Shown one piece after another: positions 1 to 33,017 of a stretch of DNA of 64,000 bases. Made by a program: the position numbers and the translations under genes. The notes under the pieces are model-generated. The model had not been told where the DNA came from and ran no database searches. It was given only the letters and a program-made list of their open reading frames with translations. Every line of letters begins with the position of its first letter. Positions within the stretch are counted from its first letter, which is position 1. The DNA comes from Anadara kagoshimensis (Eukaryota > Mollusca > Bivalvia > Arcoida > Arcidae): NCBI GenBank assembly GCA_021292105.1, contig CM037865.1, positions 66,151,630 through 66,215,629 on the forward strand, given 5' to 3'.

Positions 1-485
1 ATGTATATGGTTTTCAACTTTTAACATGAATGTATTACATTGGGAGTCAAACTAGGTTATTTCTTGTATATTTCAGTTGAATATAAGGATACTGTTTACT
101 TTTCCATGCTATTTATTGCAATGTAGAATTTAATGGATTGTCTTTGAGTATCTTATGTTAGATTAAATAGCTGTGATAAAGCAAAACATCTGTGGCTACT
201 AGAAGATCTGATGGTGCCATGCTCTATAACACATTGATGAAACGGGGCATTTATAGCTTGAGTTTTAAAATATTTTCAAGCATTGTCAACATTTGAAGTG
301 AAAAATTAAAAGTTTAGTCAGATAACAAAAAGAAATTAATAATAATGTATGAACCATAACCGTTGCCATGGATTTTGTGATTGAAGATGTCATATACATG
401 TACTAGTAAAAGGAAAGCATGTTTAGTGTTGCTGTAATACACACTTCATAGGATTTAGTTTTAGTTTTACATTTTTATTTAACAG

Positions 486-20981
<20,496 letters not shown>

Positions 20982-22057
20982 ATTGTGAACAAAACAACAT
21001 CCAAGTTGTACGTAATGTCCCCAAGAACAAGAGCTAGCTTGTTGGGTGTTTGAAGTGGGAACAAAATACTAAGGCTAGCGTACTCTATGTCCCAGAGAAC
21101 GAGAGCTAGATAGGTGTGTGAAGTATGAACAAAACACCAAGGCAGTACTTATTGTCCCAGATAACCAGAGCTGGGGGTGGAAGGATATGAAGAAAACAAG
21201 ACCAAGGCTGTTCTTACAGGTAATATCACATAGGACCAGTGTGTGATCAAGGTAGCTACCCCACTATGTGGGAAGAATAGATTGAAACGAATTACAGGAA
21301 TCTGTAGTCACATATCAGTATGTTTTCAGTGTTTACTGTGTAAACCAATTGATGATATCTGTGATAAAGATACAGTAAAACCTGTCTATAAAATATATTG
21401 ATGGGGATTGATAGGTAATGTGTTGATCTTAATGCATATTTAGTGGTTGGTTCAGTTTAATTAGAATATACAAATGATACAAGCAAACAGATAGATGGAT
21501 GGGTTGTAAGGAGGGGGAGAATTATAGTGGGTTATACTTAACCCATGATCTTTTTCCAGCCTAGATTATGATTCAGAGATAGTCTTTTATAAGATATTTA
21601 TGTGGCCATTACACCAGTGATATCAAATGTAAAGAGGTTACTGATAGCTGTGTTATTGAGTAAAACAGACATTTTCTGTTACAATGGTTTGATATTTAAA
21701 GGTGTTTACAAGGCTAGTTAAGTTTTTGACCTTTATTGTTGGTTAACAGGACAGATTTATTGTTACTGTGTTTACTGATGACATTTTGATTCTCTTATAT
21801 GCAATAGCTGCCATAATTATGTTTGATTGTAATATACCATATGTGTTCATAGAGATTTAAAAATTGACAATATATACTAGGGAAGATGACTTGACCAACT
21901 CTAGCATTTTATTGAAAAAAAGGTTTTTTTTATCTGTACCAACTTTAAACATTGTAGCTTACTTAAAGGTATACCAAATGATACCACATGGTGTATTGAA
22001 CTATTGAATGTCCATATTACAGAAAACCATCATATAAATATTTTATTGTTAGATCTA

Positions 22058-22293
22058 TAGGCAAACAATTGACCTGTCTCTTTGACCTTTCATTAGGAAT
22101 ATTCATATAGGAGGGTCCACTCACTAAATGGGAAGTGTTAGGATTCACAGTTAATACATTACACATTGTCCATGATTAGTGTTCACATCACATAGACGAA
22201 ATATACACACATGATCCCTATTCTTTATTTACTTGTCCATATTGAATATTTAAATCATAGGTCAAACTGACAGGTCAATGTTGTTTGCCTATA
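22058..22293. mobile_element. MITE with TAGGCAAACAA ends, copy in BRWD 3' UTR region
   Basis: Same family as 12139-12358. Left end TAGGCAAACAATTGACCTGT; right end TCAATGTTGTTTGCCTA. The interior keeps TTTCATTAGGAATATTCATA, GGTCCAC and GTGTTAGGATT. If the BRWD transcript ends near 24.65 kb, this hairpin-forming element is part of its 3' UTR. Confidence 0.75.
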
Positions 22294-24626
22294 CATGGTA
22301 ATTCTGTACACATTATGGAGTGTTATATGGTACAATGGTGAACCCAAGTCTACATCTTAAGTTCTGTCTACTTACATTGATTTTATAGTTAAGGCAATAC
22401 ATATAGAGAGTACTTATTTTCTTGCAAAATAATTTTATTAATGATTAGGCCAGTTACGATACCATATTTACCAGTATACTTCCTAACCTATCATGCCAGT
22501 TCTGAGGCAAAATCTACCATTTTACTGCCTTGTCTTCCAGTTCAGTTTTTGACTTTCTTAAAAACTTACTTTGGTAGATTACTTAAATACATAATTTATA
22601 ATTTTCATTTTTGGACATTGTTGAATGATTAAAAAAACAACATGCCTATTTACAAAAGCTATGGTTTACCTAAATGTTGAATGATGCTTAATAAAAAAGT
22701 TATTCTTAAACAAAGTTATGTGATAGTACCTCTTGTTAAGCTGTGTGTATTAAAAGTAGATACATCAAATTTAGACAGAGGAAATATACAACTATCATTA
22801 TTGTCTGATATAAAAATATATGTTTTAGGCAGAAAGGGTGAAAAAAATGACCAAAATAAAAACTTAGAATTGAAACCATTGAATTGAGGTTTCAGTTATC
22901 AAGATAAATTAGGCAGTGTAGTATACCATGTGTTACATACAGTATAGCAGTGTGCATGTCATCCATTGACAATATTTTCTTGACAAAACATTAAATACAA
23001 CATAATGGAATATTTTCTGTAACATGTAATTTGATTTTAAAGTAACAGCCTAAATCTTAGACAATAAAACTTAAGTACTTAAATGAATAAAATTATTAAG
23101 GTAATACATTATGTCTTAAAGTCTTTTGACATGGAATCCATGTTTTGGCTCTAGCTCAGATAGAGAAGAAAGCTCTTCCCACCATTATGTGCCAAAAATG
23201 TTGTAAATTTTAGAGTAAAAATGAAATGTGTTTATCTGACGTCTGATTGTAGAGACATGATGTGTGTATACAGAGAGGCAGTGTATTTGTTATTTAGTGA
23301 TATATTTTTGTTATTATGTTGATGATTATGATAATAGTGCTAAATGTTTATATAGGAGAAAATGTAGAATTACATCCCCGTACCATGTGATACCATTAAC
23401 TATTCACCAAAATCATGTCATGCTGTGACAAGACTACTTTAAACAATGGTTGTAAACAAAGATTACTAGATATCACATTGTGCACATGCAGATACACTCA
23501 ATATCAGTTTTGTATAGGTTCACCCATATTCATGTGGTATCTATTAACAATTTTGGAGTAACATGACTTCAGTGTTAAGCAGAATCATGTTTCATATTTG
23601 AGTTGTAGAAAAAAATAGTTCCACACAGATGTTTGAAGGTGTCAAATGACACACAGGAGATGCCTGTTTACTGTAACTTATGTTTATTATAGCTTTTTAA
23701 CACATTTAGCATTTAAATACTCTTTTGTCTATGGGTAGTAATTGGCAATCCGTGGTCTTGAGGTCTATAAATTTTTCTTTTACAAGTAAATGATTTCCCC
23801 AGAACCAGTAAACCTGTGTCAGTAAAATTTGACAGTGGTGTTGCTAGGTTCAGCCGTCTTCAAGTTTGCGAAGCTGGTTGACCTTGACCCTCATTCAAGG
23901 TCAAATGTGACCTGAAGTAGTAAAACAATCAAACATCTTGTCTTGAACTAAATGGCATAGAAGCTTGAAGCTTCATATACAGCAGCAATCCCTTAGCTAT
24001 TTCTATGAAGTTGGTTGACCTTGACCCAAATTCAAGGTAGCAGTAACCATAAGTATATGTAGTACAACTTTTTAATATCTAGCCAATTTTAATTACAGCT
24101 TCGGTACTTAAAGAATTCACATGCAGGACCTTTGCTTTCAAATGCAATTAAATCCCAATGTTATTACACTTTTAATTTCCTCAGGTGAGTGAAGTCCCAG
24201 GGGCCTCATGTTTTTAAATTATTTTCACAAAGAATCTCATCAGTTGAATTAGAAATCCATTTGTTGATACTGTTGTTCTACAAGCATTAGATGATTTTAT
24301 GGAATGTTGTGCTGGTTGAGATGCTTTCACTTATTTTGAGATGTTCAGTTTTGAGCTGATGGAGACATAAATAACCTTTGATAAGTGAACTGACAAACTT
24401 CCTTATAGTAGTATCCTCTTGATGGGATTTAGACTTTTGTAATGAGAGTTTCTAGTTACAGGATGAGTTATTCTCAGTGCACATAACTCATTCTGTAACT
24501 TGGATGTGTGTTAGTGTGAACAAATCTCATATTGCTAAGATCATGCAATTTTCTCTATGTTGAAAACAAAACCCAATGCCTGGAAAGTACTATGTGCTTG
24601 TAGGAAACATGATTGAATTGAAAGAG

Positions 24627-24632
24627 AATAAA
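24627..24632 (+). terminator. Candidate polyadenylation signal of BRWD
   Basis: AATAAA is followed within 20-40 bases by a T/GT-rich stretch (TTTGTTTTTTGTATGTTG), the usual layout of an animal cleavage site. It is the last convincing signal before the (AT)n tract at 24986. Confidence 0.5.
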
Positions 24633-24983
24633 GTTAAATTTATGATTTGTTTTTTGTATGTTGTTTAATGTTATTCTTATGAGTGATTATTACACAAATG
24701 TTGTGATGAAAGTGTTTTTTCTACAAATTATATACATTTTTTCTTGAAGTGTAAATGATATAAGACATTTAATTATTTACATTCCCATACAAAATTTTAA
24801 ATAAAATCACAAAAATACCTCATATAGTTGTTTATTTTTAGTTCAACTGTCTAGTCAGCTGATATTATGGTTTGGCGAAGTGTTGGTGCATAAACTTTAA
24901 TATTCTCTGAAACTGAAGCTACTGGTTCAGCTTGAATCAGATTTGGTTTGTAAGGTCCCTCCATGTGACATACAAGATGACAA

Positions 24984-24985
<2 letters not shown>

Positions 24986-25030
<45 letters not shown>
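24986..25030. repeat. (AT)n microsatellite
   Basis: About 22 AT dinucleotides without interruption, downstream of the probable end of the BRWD transcript. Confidence 0.95.
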
Positions 25031-25034
<4 letters not shown>

Positions 25035-25383
25035 TTCATTTATGGATGCATTTAGTTCAAATGTAATATACAGAAAGTAGATGAATAGCCATTTAATATT
25101 ATTATATTTATTTACAAATATGAATCTAGATCACATTTTATACATGGAATATAATAATAGAACTTCGATGGACTTCGGACAAATATTTGAGTCGGCGGGT
25201 TCAAGCGGTTAAACATCTGCCATTTTAATCGACAGTCAAAACATCATGAAATTTGTAATATTGAAAAAGTCAGAAAATTAAATGTCCCTTTTAAAAATAC
25301 AAAATTCACTGAAACTGCTTGGCCAAATGAAACTAAATTATGGACCTTATTTAAAAAAAAACTTTAAGAAAAACTGTTCATTT

Positions 25384-25758
25384 TTAGCTCACCTGACCGA
25401 AAGGTCAAGGTCACAGATGTGAACAAATACTGAAATGGTTAATTTTCTCGAAAACTATAGGCATGTATATTAGAATGTTGTAGGTATTAATACAACAATC
25501 ATTTTGATGTATAGAAAAAGGTCATGGGTTCAAAGGTCAAGGTCACAGATGTGAAACAATACTGAAATGGTTAAATATCTTGAAAACTATTAACTTTTTG
25601 TATAGGCATGTATATTAGAATGTTGTAGGATTGATACAACGGTCATTATGATGTAAAGAAAAAAGTCATCGGGGTTTCAGTATTTATGTTTTCTTTAAAT
25701 CTATCAGTTAGCCATTAGTTATCAGGTGAGCGTATCAGGCCCATGGGCCTCTTGTTTA
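25384..25758 (+). repeat. Interspersed repeat with TAGCTCACCTGA start and GGGCCTCTTGTTT end
   Basis: It opens TTAGCTCACCTGACCGAAAG and closes CAGGTGAGCG...CCCATGGGCCTCTTGTTT, so the ends contain a short inverted CTCACCTG/CAGGTGAG pair. The interior is an imperfect duplication: AAGGTCAAGGTCACAGATGT, ACTGAAATGGTTAA and AGGCATGTATATTAGAATGT each appear twice. This end structure is common among bivalve repeats as I remember them; its class is unknown to me. Confidence 0.65.
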
Positions 25759-25845
25759 AATTAAAATCCAATTTAGCTTAATGTATTGCCTGATTTCCGA
25801 TGTAGTTAAGGTTTTCGAATGGTTTCAAGTTCATTGTTATGAATG

Positions 25846-26194
25846 CAGTACAGACCAGTCAAAAGTTTAACACTGAGATAAACGAAAAGGAATAGTGGAG
25901 TTGAAAGTGGACTGCCGATTGGCCGAGATATGGAGAGTTAGTAGCCGAAAAACTCGATAAATGACGGGTGCTGAAAAAACTCGATAAATGACGGATGCTG
26001 AAAAAACTCGATAAATGACGGGTGTTGAGAAAACTCGATAAATGACGGGTGCTGAGAAAACTCGATAAATGACGGGTGCTGAAAAAACTCGATAAATGAC
26101 GGGTGCTGAAAAAAAACTCGATGTATAGCTAACGAGGGGCCAATTCGACACTAATTTGTTAGCTTAGTGTTGAACTTTCGACATGTCTGTACTG
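25846..26194. mobile_element. 349-bp non-autonomous Tc1/mariner-like element with internal minisatellite
   Basis: Left end CAGTACAGACCAGTCAAAAG and right end, on the opposite strand, CAGTACAGACATGTCGAAAG continue as inverted repeats for about 37 bp. Such ends resemble Tc1-like elements. TA follows the right end, but the left flank is TG, so the target duplication is not clean. The centre is filled by a 27-bp tandem repeat (separate entry). No transposase is present. Confidence 0.7.
25947..26118. repeat. 27-bp minisatellite, about six units
   Basis: The unit AAAAAACTCGATAAATGACG plus GGTGCTG repeats about six times with one- or two-base differences. Because 27 is divisible by three, the minus strand reads as a nine-residue peptide repeat (FSAPVIYRV); I regard that as a by-product. 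Confidence 0.9.
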
Positions 26195-26479
26195 TATATG
26201 ATTGCTGCATGCCACAAATACCAAGTCAGTTTTCATGCATGATCTGAAAGACATACTACCAACAAACTTTAAGTATGAAAATTCATAAAGCTTTAACTAC
26301 TGTGGCCGTTGCTAGTCTGTACTAAGTGTAAAAGTTTTGTAATACCCCACCCCCGGCGTATGGGTCAGCACCCAGTATTTAGTTTATAGGACAACATCTT
26401 GTTAAAATTTTGACAATGAAATAACAGTAGCAATGTGTTTCAAGTCTGTTGTATCTAGCCAGAGTTTGATTTACATTCC

Positions 26480-27015
26480 AACAAAAATACATTGAAGATA
26501 TACCGTCAACAAAATGTTGGGAGTTTTTGAAAGACAACATATATATTTCTTGTTTGGTGATTTTCCAATAAACAATCGGTATACCCATGGGCACAAACTG
26601 TGTGCCATTGCTTTTTATTTGTTTCTTTATGCAGAATTTGTGCAGAACCTTGTTCAAAACTGGAGAGAAGACCATTCAACTCCACATACAGACATATAGA
26701 CGGCGTGCTTTTTATTCCTAAATTTGGAGATTATGCGGATATCATCTATCTCGGTGAGCTTGAAATAAAAGATACGTCCGATTCTTCAAGTTCTGTATCA
26801 TATTTAGACTTGCACTTCAATTACGACGCTAGCGAAAGGTTACATCTTAAGGTGTATGACAACATGTTGACTTAATTTTTATATTGTCAACTTTCCTATT
26901 CTATGCAGTGATATACCCGATTTTCCTGCTTATTTGCATCATGCCTGTGTATTTATTTCGCAATAATACGCTATAGCAGAGCTTGCTCCAACCACAAGAA
27001 CTTATACAATAACAT
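26480..27015 (+). pseudogene. Reverse transcriptase fossil, probably Penelope-like element
   Basis: Conceptual frames contain, in the right order, IEDIPSTKCWEFLKDNIY, GIPMGTNCVPLL, the expected RYIDDVL region altered to RHIDGVLF, KFGDYADIIYLGELEIKDTS, SVSYLDLHFNYD, IVNFPILCSDIP and IRYSRACSNHKN. These match the reverse transcriptase family I know from Penelope-like elements of animals. They are spread over three frames with in-frame stops, and the catalytic YIDD is damaged, so the copy is dead. No endonuclease part was recognised. Confidence 0.75.
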
Positions 27016-28123
27016 ACCAATTAATCTTATTTTGTCTAGCTAGACATTCATCTATAAGCTGAAGCGATTTTGCATTCAATGTCACAATATTTACCAAACT
27101 TTTTGTTTACTAAATAAGCACAAAAGTAATGACACACCGCCTTTCATTTGCATTTTTATACGTCAATTTGGTTATATCTTCTGGACAAATGCTAGTCAAA
27201 TCCACCGCGTAAACATACCAATTCATCTTCGCCTAGCTTAATAAACACATTAATTAAAGTTTGAAGTGTTATTTCATTTAATGTCAAAATGTAACCGAAT
27301 TTTTAATTTCACAAAAAGCGTTCATTAGCACAAAATCAATGATCAAACCCTTTTTACTTTGCATTTTACATGTCAGTTTGGTTATATTTAATTAGACGAT
27401 CTAAACAAATGATATTTATACCTTTATTTAGAAACATTTTAACAGATTAGTAACTTTGTGTGGCTTCAAAGAATAACTTTTGAATATAAGTACATCATTT
27501 TTACCCGTGATTAAATATGTTGATAAATTAGTCTAACCCCTGAATTAGGATATTATTTACTATAAAACATGAAGGAATGAAAAGTCGGTTAATCTTCATA
27601 TATTTGAAGTTAAAAAGCGTCACACCCTTACAAATGAAACCCTTTTCATACAGAAACGGGTTTTTCTAATTTCATGTCGATATCACATCAAAATTTATTT
27701 TTGTGAAGCACTATTGATGAGGAATTGTATTCTGAAACGGCCATCTAGTGTAGAAAACTAACACTGGTGTAATATGTTATTCAAGTAAACAGACATACAT
27801 GTATAGTTCAGGACAAATGAAACGGTATTTGTCAATAATTATAGGATTGGCGAATACTTAATGAGATCTTTGTAGTCAAGTATTGTGTTTCATGGAACTA
27901 TGTAATTCTTAATTGTCCTCCCTTCCATATATTACACATCAGAAAATGATAAATTGGGATAAAAATGTTTGATCCGTTTCTAATATGAGTATATTCTGTT
28001 GCTTTGTGTTGAGCAGTTCTGTGGTTATTCTACAGCGGGGTAATTGCACCTATCTTTCATGCTTAGTGATGTTCCTATGAATTCTTGTAATTACGATAAT
28101 CGTTATTCAGATTTTATGAAAAA

Positions 28124-28125
<2 letters not shown>

Positions 28126-28154
<29 letters not shown>
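28126..28154 (+). repeat. Poly(A) tract
   Basis: 29 consecutive A residues in intergenic DNA. It could mark the 3' end of an old retrotransposed copy, but nothing upstream supports this. Confidence 0.9.
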
Positions 28155-28156
<2 letters not shown>

Positions 28157-28744
28157 AAATATCTTGATTGATTTTCTATTCTTTTATCCGATAGAAATTT
28201 GAGACGATTTTACATTACATTTATATTTTATCTTTAAATATGCTCTCAACATGAATGGAAAACACATAAATTTGTATTACATTGATTTTCCTATTTCGAA
28301 TACAAATGATTTGTTTGTCTTACGTGTTAAAGTATGGAGTATATGTATGAATGTTAGTATTTTAGAAGTTACTCTGGTGTTTGTCAAGTAAATGTCATTC
28401 AGCTATCTATATCCGTTTGCAATATGTTCAATTAACATACATAACCATCCACAGAACAAATACCAATATTCAGACTGCATAATGAATGAGTAACACGCAT
28501 TGCTCAACCAAACCTCACCGTATACTTGATAATCTGAAAAGTTCATAGAACAGCATATTAAACCATTTCTGCATACCACTTCGTTTACTTGTCAGAGCAT
28601 ACTCGCTTGATTCTCTGAAGCAAATTAAGCAATGGTGGAAATTAAAAAAATTAAAGCAAGGACAATAATAAAACCCCAAACAAAAGACGGATCAAACGCT
28701 AAAGACATTAAACGACGAATAACAAGGTAGAAGGTTATAATTAC

Positions 28745-29225
28745 CTTGACTATTCAACAGGGGTAACATGGTCAGCTAAATTTAAACGTGGGTGCAGATC
28801 AATGGAAGATGACCAACGGTCAGCTGATGTCATCATAAAGGCGATGGACAATTCTACGGAGTTACCTTTAATAACTTATTGTCTACTTAAGATTGATGGC
28901 ACAATTGGGGTGTGATATTTCACATGGAAGTGTTTTCATGATTATCCAAGGACATATTGGTGTCAAAGGTAGCCGCAAGATGGATTCCAAGAAACCCCAA
29001 TGTGAAGAATAATTTCCAAGGACTTCATCCAAGCCTGGAGCATATCGGCATTTATAATCTAGACTGTTTCCATGTACGTTCAGTAACATGGATTAATAAT
29101 TGAGACACGGAAACCAAACAAAAGAACCCATGCAACAGAAGCAGCCTGATTCGCCCTCAACAAAGATATTCAAATCAGCTGGCAATGTCATAACCACGGT
29201 GTTTTGATTGATTGTTAGTGTATCT
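28745..29225 (+). pseudogene. mariner-family transposase fossil
   Basis: In successive frames one finds YSTGVTWSAKFKRGCRSMED, ISHGSVFMIIQGHIGVK, KVAARWIPRNPN, TWINN..DTETKQ and SPSTKIFKSAGNVITTVF. These correspond in order to the mariner (irritans-like) motifs YSTV.RW..EFKRGR.S.EDD, ISHGSVH.I....LGM, KVSARWVPRNL, TW.H.YDPETK and a PSAGKVM.TVFWD-like block. Several frameshifts and stops interrupt it. I did not find its terminal inverted repeats. It stands in the gap between BRWD and the coiled-coil gene. Confidence 0.8.
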
Positions 29226-30052
29226 TGTTGGTAACTTGCTTGGATATCTATATATGCAGGTTGCTACGGAGATCTAACAAAGCAACCGATTTTTAATTAA
29301 AGAAAACAGGAGGGGAAAGTATATTGTTTCTTCGGTAAACTGCTCCAATCCTAATGAAATGTAGGTCCGAGAAACTACAGTACAAAATATAATTTTAGGA
29401 ACACATTGAACACTTCTATTTCCAACAAGAGTTGTTTACTCTTCCTTGGCACCAGACTTTACTTCCCTAGTGGAGTTGTTTAATTTTTGCCAGTTTTCAA
29501 AGTTTTTACTGTGGTTTGAACATGATCTAGTATATTGTAATTTTTGAACTCTTTAACCCCAGTCGTATTGTATTTGAAGTATTCTTCGCGATATAATTAT
29601 TGCAAGTTTTCTGTAAATAATTCTGTTGTTTGATAAAATGACATCTAGATGAACCATACTGCCTATTGCTCGATGAAAATTGCAAAGGAACATATAAGAC
29701 TTAATCAGGGTCTCCTTAAAGTTAACATTAACTATTATAGTTGAATGTTATTTACACTGATGTTAACATGTTTGGGTATCCAACCAAGAAATAATGGACA
29801 CATGTTCACACGGTAAATACATGCACACTGAGACTGCTGCTATACCAATTCCCTATTTTTAAAAATTCCTGCTACATAAAAACAGAATGGTTTCTGGTGA
29901 TATGATTCAAGTGTTTGGCAAGGGATATTCCTGAAATAGGCTTCATTGAGAATAAATTGCTCAAATCTAATATAGTCAAATAAAGAAACTTTTAATAGAA
30001 GTAAATCAACAAGAGCTAGATATAAAACAAAACGTCTCCCATTACGGATTGT

Positions 30053-31006
30053 CTAGTGAACTGTATGGCACCGTTCCATCAATGGCGGAAGTGGGGGTGG
30101 TTTTCCATATTTTCTGTTTATTGCGCCATCTGGCGTGACAGTATTTTCTGGTATATCGGTTGATCTGGTTCGTCTTGTCTTTTTGTAAGATGTCCTTACT
30201 AATCTAGGTACAGCGTCTCTTTGGACAATATTTACTGTCGGTTTGAAGTTGGTTTTCATTTGTTTTTCCCTGTCTGGAGTCCAATCTGATTTGATCATAA
30301 ACAGTTTTACATTTACCCGTGACAAAGCCGGACATGGTTGTCATTTTTGACATTTCTGGACTAGGAGTGAATTTTGACTCCTCAATTTCGACTATTGGCG
30401 TACTTCTAATTTGCGTTGCAATACTGATATTAGGAAAACTGCCAAAAACGACATTACTTTCCCTTTTGTCAATAGCTGACCTCCCTCTCAAATGTTGTGT
30501 TTGCATTCTTAATAAGTCTGGATCAGAAATGCTTTTTCTTAAGCTTAGTTACTATGGTAACGATAGAATTTCGGTTTTTCAACTTCACTGTATACAGCGT
30601 TTGTTCCATTTTCTTGTAAAATAGAAATAGGTTTCTCTATTGCTGGAAGCCGAGCAATGTACTGGTCATTTTGTTTTTTCTGGTCAAAGTCATATTTTAT
30701 TTTCATCCTTTCAACATTTTGTTCAAAGGCAAGTTTTCCTCGAATATCCTTAATATAATTCTTCAAGGATTCGCCTTGTAGTTTCTGGTTAAAATGCTGA
30801 GCGCTTGCTTTTTCATTATACAAATTCACTAGATCTTTTTTAAGTTCTAATTTTTCTTTTGTCAAATATTTCAATTGTGCATGCCATAACTTTTCCAGTT
30901 CTTTAAGACGAGTTTCTAAGTGCCGCTGTTCTGTGACATTCTTTAAAGAAGCTTCCACTGAATCATTCTTTTTCTTTCTAGTGAAGTCTTCCATGACCAT
31001 TTTCAC
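30053..31006 (-). pseudogene. Coiled-coil protein gene (CCDC190-like?) with two compensating frame changes
   Basis: Reading leftward from 31006, the first frame gives a charged coiled coil (NVTEQRHLETRLKELEKLWH, QLKYLTKEKLELKKDLVNLY) of 153 residues ending at TAA (30545-30547). The next base frame continues at once with SLRKSISDPDLLRMQTQHLR and stays open to about 30310. The original frame then resumes with NVKLFMIKSDWTPDREKQMK and runs to TAG at 30053. All three parts look like one soluble protein of about 315 residues. The helix RLKELE.{8}K.L..E...L...L..L resembles vertebrate CCDC190 in spacing, a weak assignment. An acceptor (TTTTATTTTCAG) at 31025 puts a 5' UTR intron just upstream. It may be a decaying gene, or a real gene with two assembly indels. 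Confidence 0.6.
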
Positions 31007-33017
31007 ACAGTTATCTAGCTAAATCTGAAAATAAAAATGAAAATTTGGTTATTATCAATACAGGTGAAACGGATAATTTATGTGATGAAATATGTTCTTA
31101 CATTCACCCATTTAGGGGTCGGTACACTTTCATAAATTGAATTCCCTAATTAATATAAACAAGATAGGTCAAATGCTTACAATAGAAACAGAATGGAAAT
31201 GAGGTTATTTATGTCCTTCATCTCCAGTAGATTTTTGGTAAGCTAAATCCTGCTCAAAATCTCGAAGCTGTGCTGGTGCGATGATCTGTGCTTAATGTTG
31301 TACATTTTATGAATTGCCAGTGTTTTTATTTGGTCACCAAGACAACAAGAACTCTTAAAGTATTAATCCACAACAAAAAACGGCAAAAATGTACTGTCCA
31401 GAATTTTTAAAACTTGTACATGGTGCTTTATGTTTTGTGATAGGAAATGATCAAAATTGGCTGCCTAAATACCATTATATCTGATCTATTACTGATTACA
31501 CCACAACAATAATGATCTAGTTTTTGTGACTAAGATTTTTGTAGGTAGTGTATATCTATTTTGATTTAAAATTCTGAATATGACATAGCCGAAAAGCACA
31601 TATATTAAAATTGAAGCTCCCCTTATGCCAGAATTATAGAATTTTCTAATTAAAGCTTTTTAATTGAAGCACCCAATATGCACGCATTAGTTTCATCAAA
31701 ATTGTATTTAATACCGGTATGCGTGTCTTTTCTTGTTGTCTTTCATCGTTGTTTCTCTCTTTTATCATTTTGGTGTTTTTGGTTCCAATGGCTGTTGTTA
31801 AGTAAATGTTTACAAGTCAGGTACATATTGCTTTCTACTATTATGATATCAAACACTTACAAATCTACGACAAAAACTTTCCATCGAGCTTCCAAATTTT
31901 AATATTTGAACTTATTACATACTATAATCATTACCATAGGCATTTGCTTTATTTATTTATTGTTTGTAAGTTTTAGAGTAAGCTTCTTTCATTTATTTCA
32001 TTGCTGGTTTTCATTTCAACTTTACAGACTTTCATCCCTTAATTCAGAGTTGGAATATATTACCTATATTAAAACCGCACTGGTTGCCTGTCTTAAGCTG
32101 AGCTTTTAATCTGTGTATGATAATCCAATTGTTCTACTGAACATTATTTAAGTGTGTCTAATACGTTAATCCCATAAGTCTGTAATTTGGTCGGTCAAAA
32201 TTACATAAAGCCAAAAAGTATATCAGCCATTTATCATGATTTCACCACGTTTTGGTATATATCTTAGATAAAGACTTGAACTAAATACATACATACATAC
32301 ATATATATATGACTTTCTGTACAATATTTTACTGGGATAGGCGTAATATTATGATGGTATTTGGAACAGGTGGCCGTAATCTTTTATTTACATTAAAACA
32401 AAGCACATAGAAGATGAAGTGTACTATAACCACACCACCAGACATATACCATAGCAAAAAGAACACCAAAACAAACACAAATATTAAGTTTGGAAGTTAT
32501 TTGGTCCTTTGTATCGGTACAAGTTGAGTAGAACTTAATAGTACTATGGTACTTTAACCACACTACTGGACAATGGCTTCAGGCACCCTCCAAAGTTAGT
32601 AGTTTTATAATCACTGGTCTCAATATGTTCTCTTTTCTTTTCTTGTCATGTTCTGGTTTGAGTTGGACATGGATTGGTATGTTTGTTTTTTATATGTTTA
32701 GCTGTTTTTCATTAGGTTTGGCTTTGTCATGTTATTAGTTACATTGATTGTACCTAAGTAGATTTTTTCTTTCTAAAGTTTAAGCGCTTTCCAAATCAAA
32801 CGCAGTAACATGCAGCTGAAACCAAAGTCACTAGTAAAAGGTTATAAGAACATGAACACCAAAATGAAGAAATAATAAAACAAGACAAGACTAACATATT
32901 AAAGCCATTAAAATAGGATATCATAATGATATATAGGAAAGGTTGCAGTTACGTAAAGGAATCAAACTATCTTTCTTGTTTACGATATTTATGTTTTTGG
33001 TGTAAGTAGAATCGAAT

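Larger units (their letters stand above)
20982..24650 (+). other. BRWD 3' UTR and downstream
   Basis: This stretch follows the stop codon and shows no long or conserved frame. It begins with degenerate copies of the C-terminal codons (to about 21196) and contains a MITE at 22058-22293 and a short piece resembling other MITE ends at 21381. I put the likely transcript end at the AATAAA at 24627, but several earlier AATAAA words exist (for example near 23064), so UTR length is uncertain. Confidence 0.5.

Noticed and set aside
25867-26151. 94-codon frame with nine-residue repeats
   Set aside because: It translates the 27-bp minisatellite inside a MITE and has no start context or family match.
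31678-32109. Two adjacent hydrophobic frames (74 and 67 codons) on the plus strand
   Set aside because: Phe/Leu/Ile-rich composition follows from T-rich DNA; no family resemblance or splice support.
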